NCBI GenBank assembly: GCA_016192145.1
Contig: JACPUT010000009.1
Location: 1 to 64,000, forward strand
Origin: Acidobacteriota bacterium
Lineage (GTDB): Bacteria; Acidobacteriota; Holophagae; Holophagales; Holophagaceae
Reading direction: 5' to 3'
DNA length: 64,000 nucleotides
Part shown: positions 47,460 through 56,447 of the stretch, piece by piece
Position numbering within the stretch: the first letter of the stretch is position 1
How the letters are laid out: each line of letters opens with the position of its first letter
Made by a program: the position numbers and the translations under genes
Notes under the pieces: model-generated
Databases searched by the model: none
The model's input: only the letters and a program-made list of their open reading frames with translations
What the model was told of the DNA's origin: nothing

Positions 47460-49525
47460 ACGGGTTTCGCCTCAGGCCGCTCCTGCCGGAAAGGCGTGGC
47501 GTCCGGATCCACGGTGGTGTCGAATTCGCGGGCTGCCTTGTGGCCCGCGAAGACGGCGGAGGCGATGAGGCCGGGCGCTTCGCAGTCGCCGATGCGGACG
47601 AGGGAATCCAGGACGCCCTCCGCCAGCAGCGGTTGGAGTTCGAGGAATAGCTCCTCGTTGGGCAGGCGGTCCGTCACGAGCACCACGGCGTCGAGGGGCA
47701 GCTCCCGCACCTTCCCCGTGGTGGTGCAGGCGAGGCGCGCGGCGCCCGGCTCCAGGGCCTTCAAGGTGTGCTGGGTGGCCAGCTCCACGCCCAGTTCCCG
47801 CAGCCGCTTTTCAATGCGGTGCTGCTCCAAGGTGTACTGGCTCCAGATGGAGACGAGGGGGGCCGTCGTGGCGAGGGTGACCGCGCAGCCTCCCTTGGCC
47901 AGCAGCTCCGCCAGCACGCCCCCCATGCAGTAGTGGTCATCGTCGAAGACGAGCACGCGGCCTCCGGGCAGGCGGCCCGCCATGAGGTCGTCGGGGGTGA
48001 AGACGGCCACCTTCCCCACGCCGGGGATGGGGAGGTAGTGGGCGCGGCCCACGCCATCCCGCCGCCAGGTGGCGCCCGTGGCGACGATGACGTGGCGGAA
48101 GCCGAAGTCGCGCACCTGCTCTGCATCGATGCGGCTCTCCAGGTGCACTTCCACGTTGGGCAGCTGCTTGAGCTGGGTGGTGCGCCACTCGGCCACCCGG
48201 CGCCACTCGCTGAGCCCCGGGAGGTTGGCCTCCAGCTCCACGCGGCCGCCCAACTTGCGGGTGGCCTCGGCGAGCACCACGTCGTAGCCCCGCTGCCCCA
48301 GGGCCCGGGCAGCTTCCAGGCCCGCGGGCCCAGCGCCCACCACGAGGATCTGGGCCTCGCTGGCCTTGGTCTCGATGCGCTCCGGGTGCCAGCCCCGGCG
48401 CCACTCCTCGCCCATGGTGGGGTTCTGCGTGCAGCGGATGGGCACGATCTTGTTATCGGCCATCACGCAGATGTTGCATCCGATGCACTCGCGGATGTCG
48501 TCGACGCGGCCTTCCTTGATCTTCTGGGGCAGGAAGGGATCTGCGATGGAGGGGCGGGCCGAGCCCACCATGTCCATGATCCCGTGGCGGATGGCGTCCA
48601 CCATGGCGTCGGGCGACGTGTAGCGACCCACGCCCACCACCGGCTTGGTGGTGAGGGACTTCACGAAGGCGATGTGGGGCTCCTGGTAGCCCTCCTTTTC
48701 GAAACGGCTCGTGGCGGAGTCGTTGGACCAGCCCGCCACGTTCACATCCCAGAGGTCCGGCAGCTCCGCCAGCATGGAGACGATCTCGCGGCCCTCCTCA
48801 TGGCTGCGAATGCCGTCCGAGCCCAGCAGCTCCTCCACGGCGAGGCGGATCACGATGCCGCACGCGTCGCCCACGGCCTCCTTGGTGTCTTCGATCATCT
48901 CCCGGAAGAAGCGCACGCGGTTCTCCAGGGAACCGCCGTATTCGTCCGTGCGGTCGTTGGTGCGCTTGGATAGGAAGTGCATGAAGAGGGTGAGATTGTG
49001 GCCCGCGTAGCAGTAGATGAGGTCGAAGCCCGCGTGCTTGGCACGCAGGGCGGCGTTGCGGTGCCAGCGGCGCACGGCCCGGAGGTCGGCCTTGTCCATG
49101 CGGCGCGTCTGGCCGGGCTCGTAGCCCGTGCCGCCGATGACGCTCATGGAGCGGGGACCGAGCGGCACGGCCCGAGAGAAGTAGTTGGGCGCGTCCACGC
49201 CGTTGTGCACCAGTTCGATGCCCGCCAGGGAACCATGCCTGTGGACGGACTCGGCCATGAGCGCCAGGGCGGGGATGTCCTCGTCATCCCAGAGGTGCCC
49301 CTCGAAGCAGGGGGCGATGTCCCCGGAGTGGTGGATCTCGATCTCCTCCGTGCACACGACGCCCCAGCCGCCTTCCGCCTTGATCTCGCGCATGGCCGCA
49401 AGGCTCTTGGGCAGGCGGTAACCCATGCCGTTGCAGTGGGGCACTTGGTAGAAACGGTTCGGCGCGGTGACGGGCCCGATCTGGATGGGCTCGAAGAGGA
49501 TATCGAAGCGCGGGTCGCGGGCCAT
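47456..49525 (-). CDS. trimethylamine/histamine dehydrogenase-like flavoprotein
   Basis: 689 residues in the TMADH layout: FMN TIM barrel (1-345), 4Fe-4S ligands Cys347, Cys350, Cys353, Cys365 (ECIGCNICV...R-C-T-Q), then FAD/NAD-like domains (ILVVGAGPAGLEAARALGQR). Cys31 in VPHCNG aligns with the cysteine that covalently binds FMN. Tyr173, His176 and Asp269 match the catalytic triad. In the substrate bowl, Trp266 is kept but Tyr60 of TMADH is Glu61 and Trp355 is Asp357; an Asp at the last site is, as I recall, seen in histamine dehydrogenase. So it probably oxidises an amine other than trimethylamine. ATG 49525 with AAGGA is the start. Confidence 0.85.
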   Translation of the reverse strand: MARDPRFDILFEPIQIGPVTAPNRFYQVPHCNGMGYRLPKSLAAMREIKAEGGWGVVCTEEIEIHHSGDIAPCFEGHLWDDEDIPALALMAESVHRHGSLAGIELVHNGVDAPNYFSRAVPLGPRSMSVIGGTGYEPGQTRRMDKADLRAVRRWHRNAALRAKHAGFDLIYCYAGHNLTLFMHFLSKRTNDRTDEYGGSLENRVRFFREMIEDTKEAVGDACGIVIRLAVEELLGSDGIRSHEEGREIVSMLAELPDLWDVNVAGWSNDSATSRFEKEGYQEPHIAFVKSLTTKPVVGVGRYTSPDAMVDAIRHGIMDMVGSARPSIADPFLPQKIKEGRVDDIRECIGCNICVMADNKIVPIRCTQNPTMGEEWRRGWHPERIETKASEAQILVVGAGPAGLEAARALGQRGYDVVLAEATRKLGGRVELEANLPGLSEWRRVAEWRTTQLKQLPNVEVHLESRIDAEQVRDFGFRHVIVATGATWRRDGVGRAHYLPIPGVGKVAVFTPDDLMAGRLPGGRVLVFDDDHYCMGGVLAELLAKGGCAVTLATTAPLVSIWSQYTLEQHRIEKRLRELGVELATQHTLKALEPGAARLACTTTGKVRELPLDAVVLVTDRLPNEELFLELQPLLAEGVLDSLVRIGDCEAPGLIASAVFAGHKAAREFDTTVDPDATPFRQERPEAKPV

Positions 49526-49610
49526 GGCGCGTCCTTGGGTGTCGGGTGAGTTCCACATGGTCGCATCGCGAGGGGACCGATACCATCGGGCATCCGTTCA
49601 AGGAGCGAAC

Positions 49611-50720
49611 ATGAGTGGGTCCCTTTCCCGCCGGGATTTCCTGGCCGCCACCGCCGCCACGGGAACCGCCCTCGCCGCCTCGGGCCCGGGCCAAGCCCCG
49701 GCCCTCAAGACCTCGGGCCCCGCCCCCGTCGTCATCGCCTCCGCCAATGGCAACCTCTTCAAGAACGGGGGCACGGAGACCTGCGTGGCCAAGGCCTACC
49801 GGTTGATCACCGAGGGCAGCGACGTGCTCGACGCCCTCATCGCCGGGGTGAACCTCACGGAATTGGATCCACTGGACACCTCCGTGGGCTATGGCGGCCT
49901 GCCCAACGCGGAAGGGATCGTGCAGCTGGATTCCTCGTGCATGCACGGCCCCAAGCGCCGGGCGGGGGCCGTGGCCTGCCTGGAGGGAATCCGCACGCCC
50001 TCCCTCGTGGCCAAGGCCGTGATGGAACAGACGGACCACCACCTCATCGTCGGCCAGGACGCCCAGCGCTTCGCCAAGTCCATGGGCTTCACGGTGGAGG
50101 AGGACCTCAACACGGAGACCTCCCGACGCCTGTGGCTGGAGTGGAAAAGGCGCGCGGATCCGGACCATTACCTGGATCCCGCGCAGCGCGCGCAGGTGGG
50201 CTACCTCACGGGGCTGCGGATGGCGCACGAGGGGCTCATCGATCTCGACCACTACTGGGGCACCATCAACTGCGACGGCATCAACGCCAAGGGCGAGATC
50301 TGCGGCGTGACCACCACGAGCGGCCTCGCGTGGAAGATCCCCGGCCGCGTGGGCGACTCCCCCATCCTCGGCGCGGGCCTCTGGGTGGACAACGCCGCGG
50401 GCGCCGCCGGCTCCACGGGGCGCGGAGAGGCGAACCTCTACAACCTCTCCAGCCACCTCATCGTGGAGAACCTCCGCCGCGGCATGCACCCGAAGGACGC
50501 GGGCCTCGACGCCCTGCGCCGCGTGAAGGCGAACACCGTGGAGAAACGCCTGCTGAACCGCCAGGGCCACCCGAATTTCCAGCTGAACTTCTATGTATTG
50601 GACGCCAAGGGACGCACGGCGGGGGTCTCCATGTACCCCTCCAGGTACGCCCTCTGCACCGCCAACGGCCCTGAGACACTCCCCACGGAAGCCCTCCTGG
50701 CGGGCAAACCCACGGATTGA
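49611..50720 (+). CDS. Tat-exported N4-(beta-GlcNAc)-asparaginase
   Basis: 369 residues. An N-terminal Tat signal (SRRDFLAATAATGTALAASG) directs folded export. The rest is a glycosylasparaginase (Ntn-hydrolase): N-G-N-L-F-K-N-G-G, D-T-S-V-G-Y-G-G-L-P-N, and the self-cleavage/nucleophile block GEICGVTTTSGLAWKIPGR, where the first Thr after Gly-Val is expected to become the new N-terminus. The R-V-G-D-S-P-I-L-G-A-G-L segment follows. It removes GlcNAc-Asn from degraded glycoproteins, or acts as an asparaginase. ATG 49611 has AGGAG six bases upstream. Divergent from the flavoprotein. Confidence 0.92.
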   Translation: MSGSLSRRDFLAATAATGTALAASGPGQAPALKTSGPAPVVIASANGNLFKNGGTETCVAKAYRLITEGSDVLDALIAGVNLTELDPLDTSVGYGGLPNAEGIVQLDSSCMHGPKRRAGAVACLEGIRTPSLVAKAVMEQTDHHLIVGQDAQRFAKSMGFTVEEDLNTETSRRLWLEWKRRADPDHYLDPAQRAQVGYLTGLRMAHEGLIDLDHYWGTINCDGINAKGEICGVTTTSGLAWKIPGRVGDSPILGAGLWVDNAAGAAGSTGRGEANLYNLSSHLIVENLRRGMHPKDAGLDALRRVKANTVEKRLLNRQGHPNFQLNFYVLDAKGRTAGVSMYPSRYALCTANGPETLPTEALLAGKPTD

Positions 50721-50910
50721 ACCCTCGCCCGCGCTCCGATCAAAAAAAGTTTTCGGGGCTCGCTCCGCGTGTTCCACGCGCGCTCGAATCGTCGGATTTC
50801 CTTGCAGTACAAGGGATTCCGTCGTTTCCAAACCAACGTTCCACTGCCCGCGGATGCCCCCCAACCCCCGGTCCCGTGCAGAAAATCGCGAAAAGTATGG
50901 CGCGGGAGGC

Positions 50911-50938
50911 TTGCGTACTTCCGCGCCAGTGCTACGCT
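50911..50938 (+). promoter_or_regulatory. probable HU promoter
   Basis: TTGCGT (50911-50916) and TACGCT (50933-50938) with a 16-bp spacer, 27 bases before the HU ATG. The 5' part of the 245-bp gap (50721-50910) is A/T-richer than its surroundings (an A-run near 50742) and shows no gene. Confidence 0.4.
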
Positions 50939-50965
50939 CCAATCACCCTTTCAAGGAGAGAATCC

Positions 50966-51277
50966 ATGGCGAACAACCTCACGAAGGCTGAACTCGTCGA
51001 TGCCATCGCCGACAAGGCTGGCATCACCAAGGCCGCCGCGGCCGAAGCCATCAACACCCTCACCGGCACCATCGCGGGCCACGTCGCCAAGGGCGGCAAG
51101 GTGACCCTCGTCGGCTTCGGCACCTTCAGCCTCCGCAAGCGCGCCGCCCGCACCGGCCGCAACCCCCAGACCGGCGCGACGATCAAGATCGCCGCTTCCC
51201 AGTCCATGGCGTTCAAGGCCTCCAAGGCCGCCGGCGCCAAGAAGGCCGCTCCTAAGAAGGCCGCCAAGAAGAAGTAA
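50966..51277 (+). CDS. hup: HU-family DNA-binding protein with Lys/Ala tail
   Basis: 103 residues. It has the full HU fold: NLTKAELVDAIADKAGITKA, then V-T-L-V-G-F-G-T-F and the DNA-gripping arm ARTGRNPQTGATIKIAAS. After the usual ~90 residues there is a short basic tail (KKAAPKKAAKKK), as in histone-like HU variants of some high-GC bacteria. It bends DNA and compacts the nucleoid. ATG 50966 has AAGGAGAG upstream. Monocistronic, with its own terminator. Confidence 0.95.
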   Translation: MANNLTKAELVDAIADKAGITKAAAAEAINTLTGTIAGHVAKGGKVTLVGFGTFSLRKRAARTGRNPQTGATIKIAASQSMAFKASKAAGAKKAAPKKAAKKK

Positions 51278-51291
51278 GCAGTTCCCCCCCT

Positions 51292-51333
51292 CAAGGGCCC
51301 GAAGGTTCGCCAAGCGATTCCTCCGGGCCCTTG
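51292..51333. terminator. terminator between hup and the propeller kinase
   Basis: CAAGGGCCCGAAGG (51292-51305) pairs with CCTCCGGGCCCTTG (51320-51333), one mismatch, loop 14. It lies between convergent stops and can serve both. Confidence 0.7.
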
Positions 51334-51335
51334 GT

Positions 51336-54300
51336 CTATCCCGAAGCATCCCGCGCGGGTTCCCGGTCCTCCTTCAGTTCAATCCAGAAGGCGGCGCCCG
51401 CTCCGACTTCGCTCTCGACGCCGATGCGCCCCCCCATGGCTTCGATCCAACGCTTGCAGATGGCAAGCCCCAGGCCCACGGAGTGCTCACCCCCCGTGGG
51501 CCGGGCGCTGAGGCGCGTGAAGGGCCGGAAGAGGAGGGCGCGATCGGCCTCGGTGAGGCCCGGCCCGCGATCCACCACCGCCAGCCGGATGAACCCCGGG
51601 CCACCCGGCCCCACTCGCAGAGCCACCGGCTTTCCCGGGGGGCTGTACTTGAGGGCGTTCGACACGAGATTGGCCACGACCTCCCGGAGGATCCCGGGAT
51701 CCGCCCACACCTGCTCGGCCGCCACCACCAACTCCAGGGTCTGCCCCTTGCGGATCGCCGCCGGGAGGAACACCTCCTTCACCTGAGCGAGGACCGCGGC
51801 GAGGGCGATCCCCTCCATCTGAAGCTCAACCGCGCCCCCTTCCATGGATTGAAGGGTGAGGAACTGGTTGAGCAGTTCCGTCACCGTGGCCACTTCGCCG
51901 CGGATGCGCCGGAGCCCCTTGCGCTGCTCGTCGGCATCGGGCTCATCTTCCAGCAGCTCGGCCATGAGGCCGATGCCTGAAAGGGGACTGCGGATGTCGT
52001 GGGCGATCACCGCCATGATCTCCTGTTGCCGCTCCGTCAGCCGCTCCAGGTCCTCCTTCCGCCTCGAGAGTTCAGCCGTGCCCTGGGCGACGGCTTCCAC
52101 CAGCTCGGCTTGCCTTGCCGCCATGCGGGCCCGCACCAGGAGCCCCCCGAGCCCCAACAGGAGGGTGCTCCCCAATAGCAGGAAGGCGGGATGTTCCCAG
52201 AGCCGCCCCGTCACGCGGAAGGGGAATTCCAGGGGGCCGGATTCCCGGCCCTGGTAATCCCGGGCCCACACGCGCAGCACGTAGCTCCCCCTGGGGAGGG
52301 CCTGCAGCCGGCGGTGGCTTTCGGCCACCCATTCGCCGGGCGCCCCCTCCACGGGGACCAGCTGGGTGCGATACCGCGAGTCCTCCTCCCGATGGTGGGC
52401 GCGCAGCGCGAAGTCCACCTGCATCCAGGTTTCCCCCCGGGGCAGGACACAAGCCGGTTCGCGCGGACCCGAGTCGCTTTGCGCGCTCACCCAGGTCAGC
52501 CGTTTGGGGCTCGGCCGCGCCGGTTCGCGCATGGGGTCCAGGACGCCAACGCCATTCCCGGTACCCACCCACAGGCGCCCTTGGCCGTCCTGGTGAAGGG
52601 CTCCCGGGAGGCAGGAGTCATCCGGCAAGCCATCTTCCGCGGTGGCATGCCAGAGCCGCTTCCGGGCCTGGAAATCCCAGCACTCCACCCCCCGGCTGGT
52701 GCTGGCGAAGAGCCGTTGGGCCCTGTCATCCACTCGCAGACCCTGGATGGCCCAACGCCCCTCACCCTCGGCAAGCGCTTCCAAGCCCTGCGGCGACCAG
52801 CGGAGGATGCGCCCCGAGGAGGTTCCGATCCACAGTCCCCCGGCGGCCGCTCGAAGCGAGAGGATCCCCTCCCCCGCGGTCAATCCGGGGATGGCGCGCG
52901 GCTCGCCCATTCCCTCTTGGCGGAAGAGCCCACCGTCCGTGCCGATCCAGACGCCCCCCTGATCCACTTCCAGGCTCCGGATGGACCCGCTTCCGGGCCC
53001 GCCGGGCAAGGGGAGGGCTTCGGCCCGGATCCCATCCCACCGTACGAGGCCCACGGAGGTCCCCACCCAGAGGCGATTCGCCTCTGGCGCCAGGCAGCGG
53101 ATGATCCGGCGATCGAGCAGGGTGCCCGGCGCCCCCGCCTCCAGCCCCTTCGGGCCCAATTTGAGCAACTCGATATCGCAGCCCGCCCACAGCTGGCCCC
53201 GCCACCAGGCCAGGCAGCGGATGTCCCCGGCCACGGGATCGCGGGGCAGGTCCCAGTGCTTCCACTCGCGGGCATCAAAGCGCAGCAGGCCGAAGTTGCG
53301 ACCCGCGATCCAGCTCGCCCCGTCCGCCCCTTCGAAGACCGCGCGCACTTCCACCTCGCCGCTCCATCGGGGTTGGAACTGACGCCAGCCCCCCTCGGCG
53401 GTGCGGAGCACGCCCCGCCCATCCGTCCCGATCCAAAGCACCGCCCGGCCATCCTCTTCCACCTCCGCCAGGCATCGCAGCTGGGCCGTGGGGAGCCCAT
53501 CCTCCTTCCGCCACGTCTCCCAGTGCCGCCCGTCCCAGCGCGCCAGGCCATCGCCCCAGAAGCTCACCCACACGCCCCCATTCCGGCTTGGGATGAGGGC
53601 GGAAACGCCCTTCGCGGCGATGGGATGCCGGGTGAGGTGCCCCTCGGACCAACTGCAGGGGCCGCCCCGCAACGGACCTAGCCACAGGACGGGCTTCCCT
53701 TGGGCATCTCGCGTCCACAGCACCTGGCGCACGTCCTTGTCCGGCACCTCCGCCTGCGCTTCGAAAGGCCGGAAGCGCTCCCCCTCCAGGATGGCGAGGC
53801 CCTGGCTCGTGCCCACCCAAAGCCGGCCATCCGGCCCTTCACTCAGCCCGAATACCTGGTTCGACGGAAGCCCATTCCGGACATCGAGCACCTCCCACCG
53901 GCCCTCCCGGCGGCGCGCGAGGCCACCGCCATACGTGGCCACGTAGAGCACGCGACGTCCGCCCGTGTCCCGGCTCCGGCTCTCCAGCAGGCCATTGATG
54001 GCCATCGAGGGCAATCCCTGATCCCGGCCGATCTGGGTCCACCGGCCCTTCTCGTTCAGCCACAGGCCCTCCGTACGGGTTCCGCACCAGAGCGTGCCGT
54101 CTTCGAGCACCCCCAGCGCGTTGCTGTTCACCCACACGCGCCAGGCGGGAATCGGCAGGGCCACGGGTTGCCAACCGCGCCCATCGTACTTCGCCAGCCC
54201 CGCCACCGTTCCCGCCCAGAGGCAACCTTCGTGATCCAAGGCGAAGGCGGACACCGTGTCGCTGGGAAAGGGGGCGCGATGCGCGTGGATCCGGAAGGCC

Positions 54301-54395
54301 GGATGCGCGTGGCGATGCAGCGCTTCGATGGGCGAGTCCCCCCTCAGCATCCATCCCATGCCGAGAACCCAAATGAGGTGGCGGAAGGCACCCAT
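51336..54395 (-). CDS. beta-propeller (Reg_prop) sensor histidine kinase
   Basis: 1019 residues. ATG 54395 begins a signal-like segment (GAFRHLIWVLGMGWML). A long periplasmic region has about 14 repeats of the two-component propeller type (G-R-L-W-V-G-T-S-Q-G-L-A; L-W-I-G-T-D-G-R-G-V). A Y_Y_Y-type domain (about 660-750; Y-V-L-R-V-W-A-R-D-Y-Q-G-R-E-S-G) and one membrane helix (about 757-780) follow. HisKA is AVIAHDIRSPLSGIGLMAEL and HATPase_c ends V-G-L-G-L-A-I-C-K-R-W. This is the layout of polysaccharide-sensing kinases, but without receiver or AraC domain, so a separate regulator is needed. The ligand is unknown. Confidence 0.88.
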   Translation of the reverse strand: MGAFRHLIWVLGMGWMLRGDSPIEALHRHAHPAFRIHAHRAPFPSDTVSAFALDHEGCLWAGTVAGLAKYDGRGWQPVALPIPAWRVWVNSNALGVLEDGTLWCGTRTEGLWLNEKGRWTQIGRDQGLPSMAINGLLESRSRDTGGRRVLYVATYGGGLARRREGRWEVLDVRNGLPSNQVFGLSEGPDGRLWVGTSQGLAILEGERFRPFEAQAEVPDKDVRQVLWTRDAQGKPVLWLGPLRGGPCSWSEGHLTRHPIAAKGVSALIPSRNGGVWVSFWGDGLARWDGRHWETWRKEDGLPTAQLRCLAEVEEDGRAVLWIGTDGRGVLRTAEGGWRQFQPRWSGEVEVRAVFEGADGASWIAGRNFGLLRFDAREWKHWDLPRDPVAGDIRCLAWWRGQLWAGCDIELLKLGPKGLEAGAPGTLLDRRIIRCLAPEANRLWVGTSVGLVRWDGIRAEALPLPGGPGSGSIRSLEVDQGGVWIGTDGGLFRQEGMGEPRAIPGLTAGEGILSLRAAAGGLWIGTSSGRILRWSPQGLEALAEGEGRWAIQGLRVDDRAQRLFASTSRGVECWDFQARKRLWHATAEDGLPDDSCLPGALHQDGQGRLWVGTGNGVGVLDPMREPARPSPKRLTWVSAQSDSGPREPACVLPRGETWMQVDFALRAHHREEDSRYRTQLVPVEGAPGEWVAESHRRLQALPRGSYVLRVWARDYQGRESGPLEFPFRVTGRLWEHPAFLLLGSTLLLGLGGLLVRARMAARQAELVEAVAQGTAELSRRKEDLERLTERQQEIMAVIAHDIRSPLSGIGLMAELLEDEPDADEQRKGLRRIRGEVATVTELLNQFLTLQSMEGGAVELQMEGIALAAVLAQVKEVFLPAAIRKGQTLELVVAAEQVWADPGILREVVANLVSNALKYSPPGKPVALRVGPGGPGFIRLAVVDRGPGLTEADRALLFRPFTRLSARPTGGEHSVGLGLAICKRWIEAMGGRIGVESEVGAGAAFWIELKEDREPARDASG

Positions 54396-54657
54396 GATCC
54401 GCTGCTCATCGGCGTGAACCTCCCTGCTCAGGAGTCCGAACGGCGACTCGGCTCCGCGAAACGGCGCACTTTCCACCACCTTATGGAACGCCCCCCGCCA
54501 GGTCCCTTCCACCTGAACCAAGGCTTTCCCTCCCCGGCTCACCCCCGGCCCCACCCCGCCGATGCCTTGGAGCAGCGAGGTCCTTCGCCGTCGCCCAACC
54601 TCTCGTCACGCTGTTAACCTTTCCGACACCCCTTTCCCTTCCCGCGAGTGAGTTCCC

Positions 54658-55263
54658 ATGGCCCGACCGGCGCCGAAATTCCCCGTTCCCCAGGCCGGGC
54701 TCAGGCAACATCGCTCCTGGTTCCTGCGCACCCTCGGGAGGACCTACTTCCAGCTCTCGGGCTGGCGCGTCCAGGGGGAGTTCCCCCCCCATCCCAAGTG
54801 CGTGGCCATCGTCGTGCCCCACACCTCCAATTGGGATTTCCCCTTGGGCCTCTGCTTCCTCTTCGCCTCCGGCCTCCGCGCCTCCTGGTTGGGCAAGCAC
54901 ACGCTGTTCACCGGCCTCTTCGGCCCCCTCCTGCGCAGGCTCGGCGGGATTCCCGTGGATCGCAGCGCCGCCCAGGGCCTCGTGGGCGAGTGCGTCCGCG
55001 CCTTCGAGGCGAGCCCCGCCCTCATGATCGCCCTCGCGCCCGAGGGCACCCGCAAGGGCGTCAGCCGCTGGCGAACGGGCTTCTACCAGATCGCCCTGGG
55101 TGCCGGAGTGCCCATCCTGCCCGTGGCCTTCGACTACGGCGACCACTGCATCCATTTCCTGGATGCCTTCATCCCCACGGGCGACGCCGACGCCGATCTG
55201 AAGCACCTCCAGGGCCTCTTCCAGTTCGCCAAGGGACTGCGGGAACGGCCGACGGAGGGTTGA
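54658..55263 (+). CDS. 1-acyl-glycerol-3-phosphate acyltransferase-like protein
   Basis: 201 residues of the PlsC superfamily: catalytic HX4D as V-P-H-T-S-N-W-D near residue 60, G-G-I-P-V-D-R-S, and the substrate motif A-P-E-G-T-R-K. The short length and the PHTSNWDF form resemble a soluble or peripheral bacterial acyltransferase subgroup rather than classical PlsC. It acts on membrane phospholipid precursors or lipids. ATG 54658 follows a 262-bp gap (54396-54657) with no recognisable gene or motif. Confidence 0.85.
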   Translation: MARPAPKFPVPQAGLRQHRSWFLRTLGRTYFQLSGWRVQGEFPPHPKCVAIVVPHTSNWDFPLGLCFLFASGLRASWLGKHTLFTGLFGPLLRRLGGIPVDRSAAQGLVGECVRAFEASPALMIALAPEGTRKGVSRWRTGFYQIALGAGVPILPVAFDYGDHCIHFLDAFIPTGDADADLKHLQGLFQFAKGLRERPTEG

Positions 55264-55312
55264 GCCAGGAGGGGCCGCTTGACGGGCCACCTTCAAATCG
55301 GGATCATTCCAT

Positions 55313-55334
55313 CATTCAATCGAATGCTTGAATG
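55313..55334 (+). promoter_or_regulatory. ArsR-type operator dyad
   Basis: CATTCAA (55313-55319), eight bases, then TTGAATG (55328-55334): a perfect 7-bp dyad of the ATTCAA...TTGAAT class bound by ArsR-family repressors. It lies 23 bases before the ArsR-rhodanese start, so autorepression is the likely function. Confidence 0.7.
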
Positions 55335-55357
55335 TCGTGTCCCCCCTGGAGCCCTCC

Positions 55358-56053
55358 ATGCTCTCCCCCCGGCAGTACAAGGACGTCATCTGCGAGCACT
55401 TCGCCCATGTGGCCAAGGCCCTCGGCAGCGCCAAGCGCATCGAACTGCTCGACCTGCTTTCCCAAAGCCCCCGCCGGGTGGAGGGGTTGGCCCAGCTCAC
55501 CGGGATGAGCGTGGCCAACACCTCCCAGCACCTCCAGGTGCTGAGAGGCGCGGCTCTGGTGGAGGCCGACAAGGCGGGCTCCTTCGTCACCTACCGGCTG
55601 GCCGGTCCCGACGTGGCGGCGCTGCTGGTGGAGATCCGCCACGTCGCGGAGTCCCGCATCGCCGAGGTGGACCGCGTCACACGTCGGTTCCTGGCGGGTC
55701 GCGAAGGCATGGAGCGCGTCGATCAGGAGACCCTCGTGGATCGGATTCGCCGGGGCGAAGTCACCCTCCTCGACGTGCGGCCCTCCGAGGAGTACGAAGC
55801 GGGCCATATCCCGGGAGCGATCTCCGTGCCCCTCTCGGAATTGAAGAAGCGGCTCCGCACCCTCCCCAAGGATGAGGTGATCGTGGCCTACTGCCGGGGG
55901 CCCTACTGCGTGCTCGCCATGGAAGCGGTCGGGCTCCTGTCGGCCAAGGGCTTCCAGGCGGCCCGCCTCGAAGATGGCGTGCAGGATTGGCGCGCTCGCG
56001 GTTACGCCGTGGCCCTGGGTGGCGCCCTCCAGCGCCGAGCCGCCCGGGCCTGA
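55358..56053 (+). CDS. ArsR repressor fused to rhodanese domain
   Basis: 231 residues. An N-terminal ArsR winged helix (about 5-95; SAKRIELLDLLSQ; M-S-V-A-N-T-S-Q-H-L-Q-V-L) is joined to a C-terminal rhodanese (about 125-225; LLDVRPSEEYEAGHIPGAIS) with active-site loop YCRGPYC. Rhodanese cysteines carry persulfide, so the fusion suggests a sulfur-state-responsive repressor. The ArsR part has one Cys (Cys12). ATG 55358 is preferred over TTG 55328, which lies inside the operator. It heads a DsrE and SQR-like cluster. Confidence 0.9.
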   Translation: MLSPRQYKDVICEHFAHVAKALGSAKRIELLDLLSQSPRRVEGLAQLTGMSVANTSQHLQVLRGAALVEADKAGSFVTYRLAGPDVAALLVEIRHVAESRIAEVDRVTRRFLAGREGMERVDQETLVDRIRRGEVTLLDVRPSEEYEAGHIPGAISVPLSELKKRLRTLPKDEVIVAYCRGPYCVLAMEAVGLLSAKGFQAARLEDGVQDWRARGYAVALGGALQRRAARA

Positions 56054-56104
56054 AGCATCGTTTTCCACCCCGGTGAAGGCCCTTCACCTCTAGAGGCAAC
56101 CCCC

Positions 56105-56425
56105 ATGAAACTCGGAATCATCATCTACGCCACGGATCCGGAAACGGTCTGGAACGCCTTCCGCCTGGGCGTCTTCGCGTTGAAGGAAGGCGATCAGGTC
56201 CATGTCTTCCTCCTGGCCAAGGGCGTCGAATGCGAATCCCTCGATACGGACCAGTTCCCCGTCACGGCGCAGATGCAGGATCTCCTGGCCCGAGGCGGGA
56301 AGATCCTGGCCTGCGGATCCTGCCTCAAGATCCGGAACTCCGAAGGGACGGAGATGTGCCCCCTCTCCACCATGAAGGACCTCTACGAGATCATCCGCGA
56401 TTCCGACAAGGTCGTATCGTTTTGA
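56105..56425 (+). CDS. DsrE-family sulfur-carrier-like protein
   Basis: 106 residues of the DsrE/DsrF fold: K-L-G-I-I-I-Y-A-T-D-P-E-T-V, then L-A-R-G-G-K-I-L-A-C-G-S-C-L-K-I-R and E-M-C-P-L-S-T-M-K-D-L-Y. The CGSC pair and the later Cys are candidates for persulfide carriage between the rhodanese and the SQR-like enzyme flanking it. It starts 51 bp after the regulator and ends 22 bp before the oxidoreductase. Cytosolic. Confidence 0.85.
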   Translation: MKLGIIIYATDPETVWNAFRLGVFALKEGDQVHVFLLAKGVECESLDTDQFPVTAQMQDLLARGGKILACGSCLKIRNSEGTEMCPLSTMKDLYEIIRDSDKVVSF

Positions 56426-56447
56426 TCCCCCACCCCGGAGCGGCGTC

